Source of the DNA: an uncultured Porphyromonas sp.
Lineage (GTDB): Bacteria; Bacteroidota; Bacteroidia; Bacteroidales; Porphyromonadaceae
Assembly: GCA_900538385.1 (NCBI GenBank)
Contig: UWSO01000031.1
Location: 1 to 24,931, forward strand
Length of the DNA stretch: 24,931 bases
Reading direction: 5' to 3'
Numbering within the stretch: the first letter of the stretch is position 1; the number at the start of each line of letters is the position of its first letter. Under the pieces are notes generated by a model. The model was not told where the DNA came from, made no database searches, and saw nothing but the letters and a program-made list of their open reading frames with translations. Below, piece by piece: positions 8,850 through 16,413 of the stretch. Both the position numbers and the translations under genes were made by a program.

Positions 8850-9009
8850 GAAACTGGAGTTTCTCCCCTTTGAAACTAGAGTTTCATCCCCATGAAACTG
8901 GAGTTTCTCCCCTTTGAAACTAGAGTTTCTCCCCTTTGAAACTGGAGTTTCTCCCCCATGAAACTGGAGTTTCTCCCCCATGGAACTGGAGTTTCTCCCC
9001 CATGAAACT
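8850..9009. repeat. Array of eight 22-bp units with palindromic arms (array 2)
   Basis: GAAACT (once GGAACT) starts at 8850, 8872, 8894, 8916, 8938, 8960, 8982 and 9004, an exact 22-bp period. Each full unit is GAAACT-NN-AGTTTC (NN mostly GG, sometimes AG) followed by a C-rich linker such as TCCCCTTT or TCCCCCAT. The last unit lacks its right arm. The array lies wholly between the convergent terminators of yggS and maeB, so it is probably little transcribed. Confidence 0.95.
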
Positions 9010-9041
9010 AAAAAGGGAGACCCACCGACGGTGAATCTCCC
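9010..9041 (-). terminator. Rho-independent terminator of maeB
   Basis: On the minus strand GGGAGA (9041-9036) pairs with TCTCCC (9020-9015). Within it CACC and GGTG form an inner stem (9033-9023). A TTTTT tract follows (9014-9010). It lies just after the maeB stop at 9067. Confidence 0.88.
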
Positions 9042-9066
9042 TCTTGTTGTCGTATGGATCGACGGG

Positions 9067-11343
9067 CTAGACGAAGCAGGAGTTCGAGTCTAGCGAAGCC
9101 ATCGCCGTGATATTGACGATGTCCTTGACGTCTGCATCGTGGTCGGCGAAGTAGATTGGCTTAGCCAGTCCGATCTGGATAGGACCGATCACATCCTCCG
9201 CTATGTCTAGGTGCTTGAGTAGCTGATAGCACGCATTCGCAGCCGAGAGACGGGGAAAGATGAGTACATTGGCAGGCTCACCCTTGATGCAATTGTTGGG
9301 GTACTCCTCATCGCGTCGCTGATAGTTGAGTGCAGTCTGTAGCTGCATCTCACCATCCACCAGAATGTGCGGGTGGTCTCTGTGCAGGATCTCCACTGCC
9401 TTGCGCGCCTCCACAGAAGATTCCGCATCGGTGCTGCCAAAGTCCGAGAAGCTCACCATCGCAATGACTGGCTTGATGCCAAAGCAGCGCACCTTTTCGG
9501 CAGCTAGGAGCGCAATGTCTACCAGTGTCTCTGCCTTGAGATTTTGATTGATCAGCGTATCTGCCAGGAAGAGAGGTCCACTCTTCATCATCACCAGGTG
9601 CATCGTCGCAAAGTGCTGGTGACCAGGGGCGATACCCACCGTATCGCGAGCCACATTGGAGAGGTATCCATAGTTCGAGTAAATGCCTGTGATCAACCTG
9701 TCGGCATCGCCACACTGCACCATCATCATGCCGAAGTAGTTCGGGCCAAACATCTTGTCCTTAGCCTCGCTTAGGAGACCTCCCTTGCGCCAGTTTTGCT
9801 CTGTATAGCGGCGAGCATACTCCTCACGCTTAGCCTTCCACTGCTCGTCATGCTGATTGATAATCTCGATCGTGGAGAGATCCAAATCATGCTCCTTGGC
9901 TATCTCTCGGATGACCACGGGGTCACCGAGCACGATCGGATGAGCGATGCCCAGCTGAGCTACCTCAGCAGCAGCACGTAGCACGAGTGGGTTCTCACCC
10001 GCAGCGTAGACCATACGCTTGGGGGACTTTTGCGCAGCCTCGTGGATGCGACGTAGCAGGTGACTCATACCTCCCGTGCGCATCAGGAGCGACTGCTCAT
10101 AAGCCTCCCAGTCGGAGATCTCACGACGTGCTACACCCGTACGGATAGCTGCACGAGCCACAGCCATCGAGACTCTCGTGATGAGACGTGGGTCCACAGG
10201 CTTCGGGATAAAGTAGTCAGGGCCGAAGTGCAGCGGCATGTGTCCGTAGGCACTAGAGACCTCATCGGGGACAGGCTCCTGCGCTAGGTCTGCGATGGCT
10301 ATCGTGGCAGCCATCTTCATCTCCTCATTGATTGCCGTGGCACGTACATCGAGTGCCCCTCGGAAGATATAGGGGAAGCCGATCACATTATTGATCTGAT
10401 TCGGATAGTCCGACCGGCCCGTAGCCATAAGTACGTCAGGGCGTGCCGCTTTTGCATCCTCATACCTGATCTCAGGCTCTGGATTGGCTAGCGCAAAGAC
10501 AATTGGATTGGGGGCCATCTTCTGCACCATCTCAGGCGTCAACACTCCAGGCTGCGAAAGTCCGAGGAAAAGGTCAGCCCCCTCGATCGCATCGGCTAGC
10601 GTGTAGATGCCCTCACGATCGGTCGCAAAGAAAGCTTTGCGCTCATCTAGATTGGGTCGATCGGTGCGAATGACTCCCTTGGAGTCGATCATCACAATGT
10701 TCTCCCGCTTAGCTCCCAGAGCTATATAAAGCTTGGTGCAGGACTGCGCTGAGGCACCTGCGCCACTGACAACAATCTTAGTATCTTCGATCTTCTTGCC
10801 GACGATCTTGAGTGCATTGAGCATACCCGCAGCCGAAATGATAGCAGTGCCGTGCTGGTCGTCGTGCATGACGGGAATGTCAAGCGTAGCCTTCAGCTCC
10901 TCCTCGATCTCAAAGCACTCGGGCGCCTTGATGTCCTCGAGGTTGATACCGCCGAAGGTAGGTGCCAGCGAGCGAACGATCTCAACAAACTTCTTGGGAT
11001 CCTTCTCGTCGACCTCTAGGTCAAAGACATCGATACCCGCATAGATCTTGAAGAGCAATCCTTTGCCCTCCATGACGGGCTTGCCTGCCATAGCACCGAT
11101 GTTGCCCAAACCTAGGACCGCTGTACCGTTGGATATAACTGCAACGAGATTACCCTTGGAGGTGTAGTCGTAAGCAAGCTCGGGATCGGCCTCTATATCC
11201 TTGCAGGGAACTGCCACACCAGGGCTGTAAGCGAGCGTCAGATCCTGCTGTGTATTGTGCGACTTAGTGGGTCGCACCTCTATCTTACCAGGCTGTGGAA
11301 GCGCATGATAGGCTCTCGCAGCCGCTTCTAGTTTTTTGTCCAT
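9067..11343 (-). CDS. maeB: NADP-dependent malic enzyme with C-terminal phosphotransacetylase-like domain
   Basis: This enzyme decarboxylates malate to pyruvate with reduction of NAD(P)+. Its 758 residues match the MaeB size. The malic domain carries the catalytic Tyr in LAYSPGVAVPC (Y39) and Lys in MEGKGLLFK (K94); metal ligands lie in NLEDIKAPE (about 134-142) and HDDQHGTA (160-167). The Rossmann motif VVSGAGASAQ (191-200) starts the NAD(P) domain. From about residue 430 the chain resembles phosphotransacetylase (for example YAAGENPLVLRAA), a regulatory domain in MaeB enzymes. NADP preference is inferred from family. A copy of the first 12 codons plus the upstream region recurs at 15355-15500. 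Confidence 0.95.
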   Translation of the reverse strand: MDKKLEAAARAYHALPQPGKIEVRPTKSHNTQQDLTLAYSPGVAVPCKDIEADPELAYDYTSKGNLVAVISNGTAVLGLGNIGAMAGKPVMEGKGLLFKIYAGIDVFDLEVDEKDPKKFVEIVRSLAPTFGGINLEDIKAPECFEIEEELKATLDIPVMHDDQHGTAIISAAGMLNALKIVGKKIEDTKIVVSGAGASAQSCTKLYIALGAKRENIVMIDSKGVIRTDRPNLDERKAFFATDREGIYTLADAIEGADLFLGLSQPGVLTPEMVQKMAPNPIVFALANPEPEIRYEDAKAARPDVLMATGRSDYPNQINNVIGFPYIFRGALDVRATAINEEMKMAATIAIADLAQEPVPDEVSSAYGHMPLHFGPDYFIPKPVDPRLITRVSMAVARAAIRTGVARREISDWEAYEQSLLMRTGGMSHLLRRIHEAAQKSPKRMVYAAGENPLVLRAAAEVAQLGIAHPIVLGDPVVIREIAKEHDLDLSTIEIINQHDEQWKAKREEYARRYTEQNWRKGGLLSEAKDKMFGPNYFGMMMVQCGDADRLITGIYSNYGYLSNVARDTVGIAPGHQHFATMHLVMMKSGPLFLADTLINQNLKAETLVDIALLAAEKVRCFGIKPVIAMVSFSDFGSTDAESSVEARKAVEILHRDHPHILVDGEMQLQTALNYQRRDEEYPNNCIKGEPANVLIFPRLSAANACYQLLKHLDIAEDVIGPIQIGLAKPIYFADHDADVKDIVNITAMASLDSNSCFV

Positions 11344-11452
11344 TATGCTATCTTATAGTATGATACATAGTTCCTCGAGACAAGGATTACCCTCACCTAG
11401 CGAAGAGCATGTGCAAAGCTACGACTTTTGCACCACTTCGTGACGCATCAGG
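11307..11452 (-). repeat. maeB 5' end and promoter, copy A of a 146-bp duplication
   Basis: This segment covers the first 12 maeB codons and about 109 bp upstream. It aligns without gaps to 15355-15500 with 8 mismatches (about 94.5% identity). Outside the boundaries GATAGG... and ...GCATCAGG the similarity stops. Confidence 0.92.
11414..11421 (-). promoter_or_regulatory. Candidate maeB -7 promoter box
   Basis: On the minus strand this reads TAGCTTTG, matching TAnnTTTG, about 70 nt upstream of the maeB start. I see no good -33 element at the expected spacing. The same box is kept in the duplicated copy at 15462-15469. Confidence 0.4.
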
Positions 11453-11469
11453 GCTGATTGCCTTATGCT

Positions 11470-11680
11470 GGATGAGTTCATCCACGACTATCAAGGAAAT
11501 CGCAGGATTCCTCGGTGGATCTTTTTGATTATCCAGTGAGGAACGCACAAATTCTTCCGAACTTTGATTTCATTCTTCCGAAGTTTCATTTCATTCTTCC
11601 GAACTTTTATTTCGGCCCTCTGTGGAGAATTTTCGTTTGCTCCGTGGAGCTTTTTGATTTCCTCGTGAGAGAAGAGAATC
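11470..11680. repeat. Degenerate 21-23-bp-period array with changing arms (array 3)
   Basis: A perfect palindrome GGATGAGTTCATCC is at 11470-11483. From 11509 the units become TCC..GGA (11509, 11532), then three ATTCTTCCGAA-type units at 11551, 11572 and 11593 (exact 21-bp period), then CTCTGTGGAG at 11618, CTCCGTGGAG at 11640 and CTC..GAG at 11662. Arms change from unit to unit yet remain complementary, with AT-rich spacers. The 11344-11875 stretch holds this array and no supported gene. Confidence 0.7.
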
Positions 11681-11806
11681 GGCGGAGATGTAGGAGTCGC
11701 TATGAAGTGAAGCTATAGCGCTACCGTAGCTAGATTCAAGCCATCTATCCCCTTGGTTGTCTTCATCCAGTCGGAGTGTCATGCCGTATTTTCCACTCCA
11801 AAATGG

Positions 11807-12259
11807 ACGTCATTCAACTGTTTTGCCTATCTTCGTAGATGACAAATATTAATCATAACCAAATAAAGAAGAATCATGAAACAGATAATCAATCCCATTG
11901 GGAAGGAAATCAATACTCTAGGTAAGGTGATTGACAACAAGGAACTCATGCTTGTACACCTGCAATTGAAAAGCGGAGAACAAGTTCCCTCACACGACCA
12001 TAAAGGACAGGAAGTATACTTCACCATAGTGAAAGGAACTGTAGAGGTTACTCTCGACGATACGGAGGTACATCGTATCAGCACAGGTACCGTTCTACAT
12101 TTCCCCGGTGAAGCCCACGTAGGCGTAAGTGCCATAGAAGATAGTGATTTTTTCGTTTACCTCATCAACAGACAATAACGTTATAGATATGAAAAACATC
12201 TGCCGCATGTAGACCTTGAAAAACTCGGCAAAATACTCGAGATTAAAGAGGCATACCAA
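11807..12259 (+). repeat. Cupin segment, copy A of a 453-bp direct repeat
   Basis: Aligns without gaps to 20986-21438 (constant offset 9179). Positions 11807-12108 are identical (302 bp), while 12109-12259 contain 9 differences. It includes the cupin gene, its leader and part of the following gene remnant. Confidence 0.95.
11876..12178 (+). CDS. Small single-domain cupin protein (copy A)
   Basis: A 100-residue cytosolic cupin_2-type beta-barrel. Motif 1 is GEQVPSHDHKGQEVYFTIVKG, with likely metal ligands H40, H42 and E46. Motif 2 is FPGEAHVGV with H81. Single-domain cupins of this size bind a metal and may act as small-molecule sensors or enzymes; the substrate cannot be told from sequence. 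A DUF438-like remnant follows in the same frame directly after the stop. The protein at 21055 differs at only three positions (G82S, S84N, D88E). Confidence 0.85.
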   Translation: MKQIINPIGKEINTLGKVIDNKELMLVHLQLKSGEQVPSHDHKGQEVYFTIVKGTVEVTLDDTEVHRISTGTVLHFPGEAHVGVSAIEDSDFFVYLINRQ

Positions 12260-12367
12260 CGAGGAGATATTTCATTGGAAGAGGGTAGAACCCGAATAAG
12301 AGAGCAAGTTGGGAAAATCTACCCTTATGAAATTGCATTAGCGGATGGAATGTACGTCCTAGACTAA
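12179..12367 (+). pseudogene. Remnant of a DUF438-like gene lacking a start codon
   Basis: Directly after the cupin stop, in the same frame, 59 codons read YEKHLPHVDLEKLGKILEIK..., with YPYEIALADG near the end, before TAA at 12367. The LEEG...PYEIAL pattern resembles the N-terminal part of DUF438 proteins (recognised by eye, moderate certainty). No start codon exists in frame. The only nearby ATG (12189) is one base out of frame and reaches TAG after seven codons, consistent with loss of one base after an original ATG. The same lesion exists in copy B at 21358-21438, so it predates the duplication. The C-terminus is also missing. Confidence 0.5.
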
Positions 12368-12403
12368 TGCGTATTTTGTTTTGCAGGTTTCAAAAATAAC
12401 ACT

Positions 12404-14725
12404 ATGAGATTGAGAATGCTTTTCGGATTGTTGGTAGCCACCTTACTGCCCATCAGTGCATGGGCACAGCAAGGAGTGGTGGCGGGAAAAGTCTCGATAG
12501 AGGGCAAGCCGTTGGAGCTTGCCTCTGTCGCACTCTACTCTTCTCGAGGAGACTCGCTGATAGACGGGACTATCACCGACAAGGAGGGAGTCTATAGGAT
12601 TAGTTGCCCAGATAGCGGGCTATACCGCTTGCAGGCATCCTACGTGTCCTTGACTCCCATCGATACGGTGATAAGGGTGTCAACCATAAGCGAGCAGCTA
12701 CGGGTGGACTTTGCCTTTGTCGCAACCAGCAAAGTGCTCGATGAAGTCGTGGTACGGGGCAATAGAGCACCCGATCTGATAGGTCGCTCCAGCTATACCT
12801 TTACCACAGAGCAACGCAAGCAGGCACGGCAAGTGCACGATCTGCTGCTTATGCTGCCGGCTGTCAAGGCGGACGTACGCACAGGCAACGTGGTCAGTGC
12901 CATGGGGGAGAGTGCTCCTGTGATTATGCTCAATGGTGTACGCTCCAGCAATGACGAAATCAAGACGATCCCAACGAACAAGATCGTCCGAGTCGACTAT
13001 TACGACCTAGCACCGCTACGGTACCACACCACCTCGGCAGTCATCGATGTCATCACCAAGCCACTGGATAACGGCCATACGGGAGGGATAGACCTCTCTG
13101 CGGCTCCGCTTGCGACCGATGCGAGTGGTTCGCTCTACTACAACTACAATCAAGGAGCCCATCGGGTAGGAGTCTACGCCAGAGGGTTCTATCGCAATAC
13201 ACGTAAAGGCAGAGAGACGACCGAGCGACTCTCCTACGATGCGGACAGGCATTATGACTTTGCCTATGATCGTAATGAGCGCTTCGGGGCATCGGCATAC
13301 TCCGTACAGGGCCAGTACAGCTATTCGCAGCCGGGCGTGCGGACCTTCCTGGTCTCTCTATCCGGTCTATACGATCTCTACAGTAGTAAGTCCGACTTTA
13401 CAGTGGAGGCGTCTGAGGGCAACAGAGTGGGTGCAAGCAACAGTCGCAGTGGGGCCTTTACTCCTGTATTGGATCTTTATTACGATCGTCGCTACAGCTC
13501 GGGTGCCAGACTTTACGCCAACGTGGTCGGCACGCTCAATCGAGTGTCTGAGCATCTGGACAATCAGGAGGGGGGCGTGTCTGGCGAAACCGTCTTGGAG
13601 GACCATCTGTCGGTGCACAATAACAAGGCATCCATGATTGCACAGGTGGAATACCTACAGCCCCTCAAGAACTTTGCCCTACGATATGGTCTCCACGGGA
13701 TGTACTCCACCTCGGACTTTACGATCGATGGGCATAATGCACCACAGGTTCATGACAACCAGCGACAGTACCGTCAGCAGATCTATCTCTCGATGGAGGG
13801 GCAACTGGGACGCTTGGTCTACTACTTGCGTCCGATGGCTACGATGACTTATGCTTCCCCACACTATGAGTATCCGGAGCGTGAGGTGCATTGGTACTTT
13901 ACTCCCACGGTCGTGATGATGTACCCCGTGGCAAAGGGTCAGCAGCTACGGTTGCAACTCTCTGCCTACAATAGTGTGCCAAACTTGGCACAGACCACCT
14001 CGGTGATGCGTAAGCTGCATGACCGCTTCTACTTCAGAAACAATCCCGACCTCAAGGGAAGCTATACCGGCAGTGCCTACCTGCGATACACGCTATCCTC
14101 GGACAAGGTCGAACTTGCCAACAGCCTCTATGGGCGCATCACGCACCTGCCGATGATTACCGAGTTTGTGCAGGATCATATAGACGGCACATCGGCTGTG
14201 GTGCAGCAGTTAAACAATGGAAAGGCTGAGTACTACGCATGGAACAAGGTGGAGCTGAGCTACAAGCCCCTTGGCAACGAGTTGATAGCCGTCCAACTCT
14301 TTGCGACACCTATGTATGACAGGTACGAACTCTCACAGGGCGTAAGCCGTTCGCTCTGGTCACTAAGAGCGGGTCTTAACCTATCGTCAAGCTACAAGGG
14401 ACTTGCCGTACAGGCAGGCGTAGAGCTACCGCACAAGTCTCTCTCAAGCTACTTCGTGGACTACTCCGGGTGGTACTCGTCACTGGGTGCTGCCTATTAC
14501 TACAAGCAGTGGGGATTCAGACTGAGCCTCGAGAATATGTTTGTCCCTGAGCGAGGCACTACGACAGATTTCTCACTGCCATACTACCAAGGCAAGACGA
14601 CCTATACCATGCGTGACAACTACTGGAAGATAGCCCTCGGTGTGAGCTACTCCTTCTCCATCGGCAAGGAGTACCGTCTGTCTCGTGAATTAGAAAATGA
14701 AGACTCAGACTCAGGGCGTATGTAG
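12404..14725 (+). CDS. Outer-membrane beta-barrel receptor with carboxypeptidase-regulatory N-terminal domain
   Basis: A 773-residue protein with a signal peptide (1-21, ISAWAQ). A CarboxypepD_reg-like beta-sandwich spans about 25-108 (GKVSIEGKPLELASVALYS, DGTITDKEGVY). A plug-like region starts at LDEVVVRGNRAPDL (about 113-126). A long barrel ends in LGVSYSFSIGKEYRLSRELE. The C-terminus is not a terminal aromatic, as in many OMP_b-brl_3-type proteins. Such receptors in Bacteroidota often lie beside C39-peptidase ABC exporters in peptide-export or RiPP-type loci, and a truncated C39 gene follows here. Ligand unknown. It sits between the two duplicated units, so it was probably acquired with them. 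Confidence 0.8.
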   Translation: MRLRMLFGLLVATLLPISAWAQQGVVAGKVSIEGKPLELASVALYSSRGDSLIDGTITDKEGVYRISCPDSGLYRLQASYVSLTPIDTVIRVSTISEQLRVDFAFVATSKVLDEVVVRGNRAPDLIGRSSYTFTTEQRKQARQVHDLLLMLPAVKADVRTGNVVSAMGESAPVIMLNGVRSSNDEIKTIPTNKIVRVDYYDLAPLRYHTTSAVIDVITKPLDNGHTGGIDLSAAPLATDASGSLYYNYNQGAHRVGVYARGFYRNTRKGRETTERLSYDADRHYDFAYDRNERFGASAYSVQGQYSYSQPGVRTFLVSLSGLYDLYSSKSDFTVEASEGNRVGASNSRSGAFTPVLDLYYDRRYSSGARLYANVVGTLNRVSEHLDNQEGGVSGETVLEDHLSVHNNKASMIAQVEYLQPLKNFALRYGLHGMYSTSDFTIDGHNAPQVHDNQRQYRQQIYLSMEGQLGRLVYYLRPMATMTYASPHYEYPEREVHWYFTPTVVMMYPVAKGQQLRLQLSAYNSVPNLAQTTSVMRKLHDRFYFRNNPDLKGSYTGSAYLRYTLSSDKVELANSLYGRITHLPMITEFVQDHIDGTSAVVQQLNNGKAEYYAWNKVELSYKPLGNELIAVQLFATPMYDRYELSQGVSRSLWSLRAGLNLSSSYKGLAVQAGVELPHKSLSSYFVDYSGWYSSLGAAYYYKQWGFRLSLENMFVPERGTTTDFSLPYYQGKTTYTMRDNYWKIALGVSYSFSIGKEYRLSRELENEDSDSGRM

Positions 14726-14877
14726 TCTTTAGCTTCTGATCTTTGATTGAGGAATAGCACGAACAAGAATACTTTCAAAGGTTGTTAAGTTGATATCATT
14801 CCATACTTTAAAACGATTGGTTGAGACTGAATTATCTTATAGAGTATAATCAGAACGTCGGGGAAGTAATCTCTTAT

Positions 14878-15411
14878 ATGTATCACTATAAGCAACACGA
14901 TGCTATGGACTGTGGTCCAGCGTGCTTGGCGATGGTCATCAAGCACGCCGGCCGTGATCCTGACATTGAGCAGATAAGGTCGGACTGTGCTTTAGGCAGA
15001 GAGGGAGTCTCACTACTCGGTATCAGCAAAGCGGCTGAGAAGCGGGGACTACATACTTTGGGAGGGCGGATCACCTTTGAGGCACTGGTTACGGAAGCAC
15101 CATTACCCTGCATCGCTCATTGGGGTCAGAACCACTTCGTCGTTGTCTACAAAGTAAAACGGCTACGCCACGGCAAGTGGCGTATCTATGTGGCAGACCC
15201 GGCGAAGGGGTTGATTACGTTCACCCAAGAGGAGTTCACTGAGCATTGGGTCAGCACGAAGACAAACGGAGAGGAAAAAGGCATAGTACTCCTATTAGAG
15301 CCTACAGCAGACTTTTACGCACAAGATCTTTCGTCCTACAAAGACTTGAGGCAAGATAGGCTCTCGCAGCCGCTTCTAGTTTCTTGTCCATTATGCTATC
15401 TTATATCGTGA
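14878..15411 (+). pseudogene. Truncated C39 bacteriocin-processing peptidase / ABC exporter (N-terminal peptidase only)
   Basis: The C39 domain is complete with its triad: C12 in QHDAMDCGPACL, H86 in HWGQNHFVVVY and D107 in YVADPAKG. In intact relatives this domain is followed by a transmembrane region and an ATPase, which cut double-glycine leaders and export the peptide. Here the frame leaves family sequence near LSSYKDLRQDR, at 15355, exactly where the maeB-derived copy begins. The last ~18 residues are read from the antisense of the maeB 5' end. I chose the ATG at 14878; an upstream TTG at 14821 lacks family sequence. No double-glycine precursor gene was found nearby. A free peptidase could still be produced. 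Confidence 0.85.
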
Positions 15412-15500
15412 TACATAGTTCCTCGTGGCAAGGACTACCCTCACCTAGCGAAGTGCATGTGCAAAGCTACGACTTTTGCACCACTTCGTGACGCATCAGG
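15355..15500 (-). repeat. maeB 5' end and promoter, copy B (partial, non-functional)
   Basis: A gap-free 146-bp match to 11307-11452 with 8 mismatches. On the minus strand it carries a maeB start (MDKKLEAAARAY) that then runs into antisense C39 sequence and stops after 29 codons. The candidate -7 box TAGCTTTG (minus, 15469-15462) is retained, so it could drive transcription antisense to the C39 fragment. Confidence 0.93.
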
Positions 15501-15550
15501 CTCGGCGGGCAAAAGAGATTCAGCGTTTTGACATACACATACAACCCAAA

Positions 15551-15581
15551 AAGTGTCGCAACACAATGGGTCACGACACTT
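15551..15581 (+). terminator. Hairpin resembling a terminator
   Basis: AAGTGTCG (15551-15558) pairs with CGACACTT (15574-15581), followed by ACTCAATTTTG. A related, longer hairpin is at 21527-21559. Both are followed downstream by the motif AGCGGAAGC. Confidence 0.4.
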
Positions 15582-15748
15582 ACTCAATTTTGCTCTGTTG
15601 CTCCAGTTGTAGTATCAGTAGTTTCTTTATGCAACAGCTAGGAGCGGAAGCAGGGGAAAACGAACTTACACCCACAACTTCCTATGTTTCACTCTCTTTA
15701 TACACTCTCTAAAATCCCTGTAGCCAAATTGTAGCCAAGACGGATATT

Positions 15749-15780
15749 TTTGAGAGTCCGTACAGAGTACACTTACTTTG
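15749..15780 (+). promoter_or_regulatory. Promoter-like sequence without an obvious gene
   Basis: TTTG (15749-15752), a 20-nt spacer and TTACTTTG (15773-15780) approximate the Bacteroidota promoter. Just upstream, TGTAGCCAA occurs twice (about 15719-15737), a type of leader often seen before Bacteroidota integrase genes. No plus-strand gene follows before the terminator at 16096. Confidence 0.4.
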
Positions 15781-15782
15781 TG

Positions 15783-16037
15783 TTATCCGAGTTCAAAAGT
15801 ACCATCTTTCTGAACAATCACCAAATTCTTGGTTTCATCACCCTTCGGAGAGTAGTCTTGCACCATGCACTTGCAGTACCTGCCGGCAAGCACCAAGTCG
15901 TACTCTCCTTTCATCCCCAATCCCTGAAGATCACAGAGTCGATCTCCCGAGGAGCAAGTGCCCTGCTGGCGACAATACTCACGGCACACCCAGAGTAGCC
16001 CCCAAAAAGTTGGCTTCCCCCCAAAAAAACAAGCCAA
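15783..16037 (-). pseudogene. Possible C-terminal remnant or small Cys-rich hypothetical protein
   Basis: An 84-codon minus-strand frame. Its last ~45 codons (GMKGEYDLVLAGRYCKCMVQ..., ending NLVIVQKDGTFELG) have a natural beta-rich composition and plausible codon use, while the N-terminal part is less protein-like. An internal ATG (M42) would give a 43-residue product. It may be the tail of a larger decayed gene. I do not recognise the family, and it may not be expressed. The remainder of 15501-16413 holds only the hairpins and promoters listed separately. Confidence 0.3.
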
Positions 16038-16095
16038 CCATTCCCAGACAAATTGCCACTATCCGCAAAAAGTTTCGCTTCTATCCGTGAAACTC

Positions 16096-16146
16096 AAAGC
16101 CCTCCTCAGACGTCTAATTCTCAACCATTCCTGGGGAGGGCTTTTT
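16096..16146 (+). terminator. Strong rho-independent terminator with no obvious upstream gene
   Basis: AAAGCCCTCCTCAG (16096-16109) pairs with CTGG..GGAGGGCTTT (16131-16144) in a 14-bp stem with one G-U pair and a 21-nt loop, followed by TTTTT. With A residues on the other side it could work in both directions. It lies about 310 nt downstream of the promoter-like sequence at 15749-15780. Confidence 0.8.
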
Positions 16147-16350
16147 GTCAACCTATCGCACGCTCATTTTCCTTATCGAATTCCTCAAAAGCCCCGTCTA
16201 AAAAAAGTCTCAGAAAACTGTAATCTCATGCAGAGGATACTCGATTAGGACGTACTAAAAAGGCAGGCAACGCCACGCACCCCGAGAGATCTACCTAGAC
16301 CATGCCAACAGAGTCCACCAAAAACTGGGAAAAACAGCAACTGTTAGGTA

Positions 16351-16381
16351 TTTTCCTCCCAACGGGATTGTTTTACCTTTG
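16351..16381 (+). promoter_or_regulatory. Probable promoter of the heme receptor operon
   Basis: TTTT (16351-16354), a 19-nt spacer and TACCTTTG (16374-16381) fit the Bacteroidota promoter. The start site would lie near 16388, about 25 nt before the receptor ATG. Confidence 0.6.
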
Positions 16382-16413
16382 TGCATTGATCGGAAACACG
16401 AGAGATACAACAC

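Noticed and set aside
8850..9009. CRISPR array
   Set aside because: The 22-bp period leaves no room for spacers, the linkers are repetitive, and no cas genes are in the window.
9350..11044. Several ORFs of 60-120 codons overlapping maeB on both strands
   Set aside because: They are shadows inside a clear full-length maeB frame.
12404..14878. RiPP precursor peptide next to the receptor and C39 gene
   Set aside because: I looked for a short ORF with a double-glycine leader in 12180-12403 and 14726-14877 and found none.
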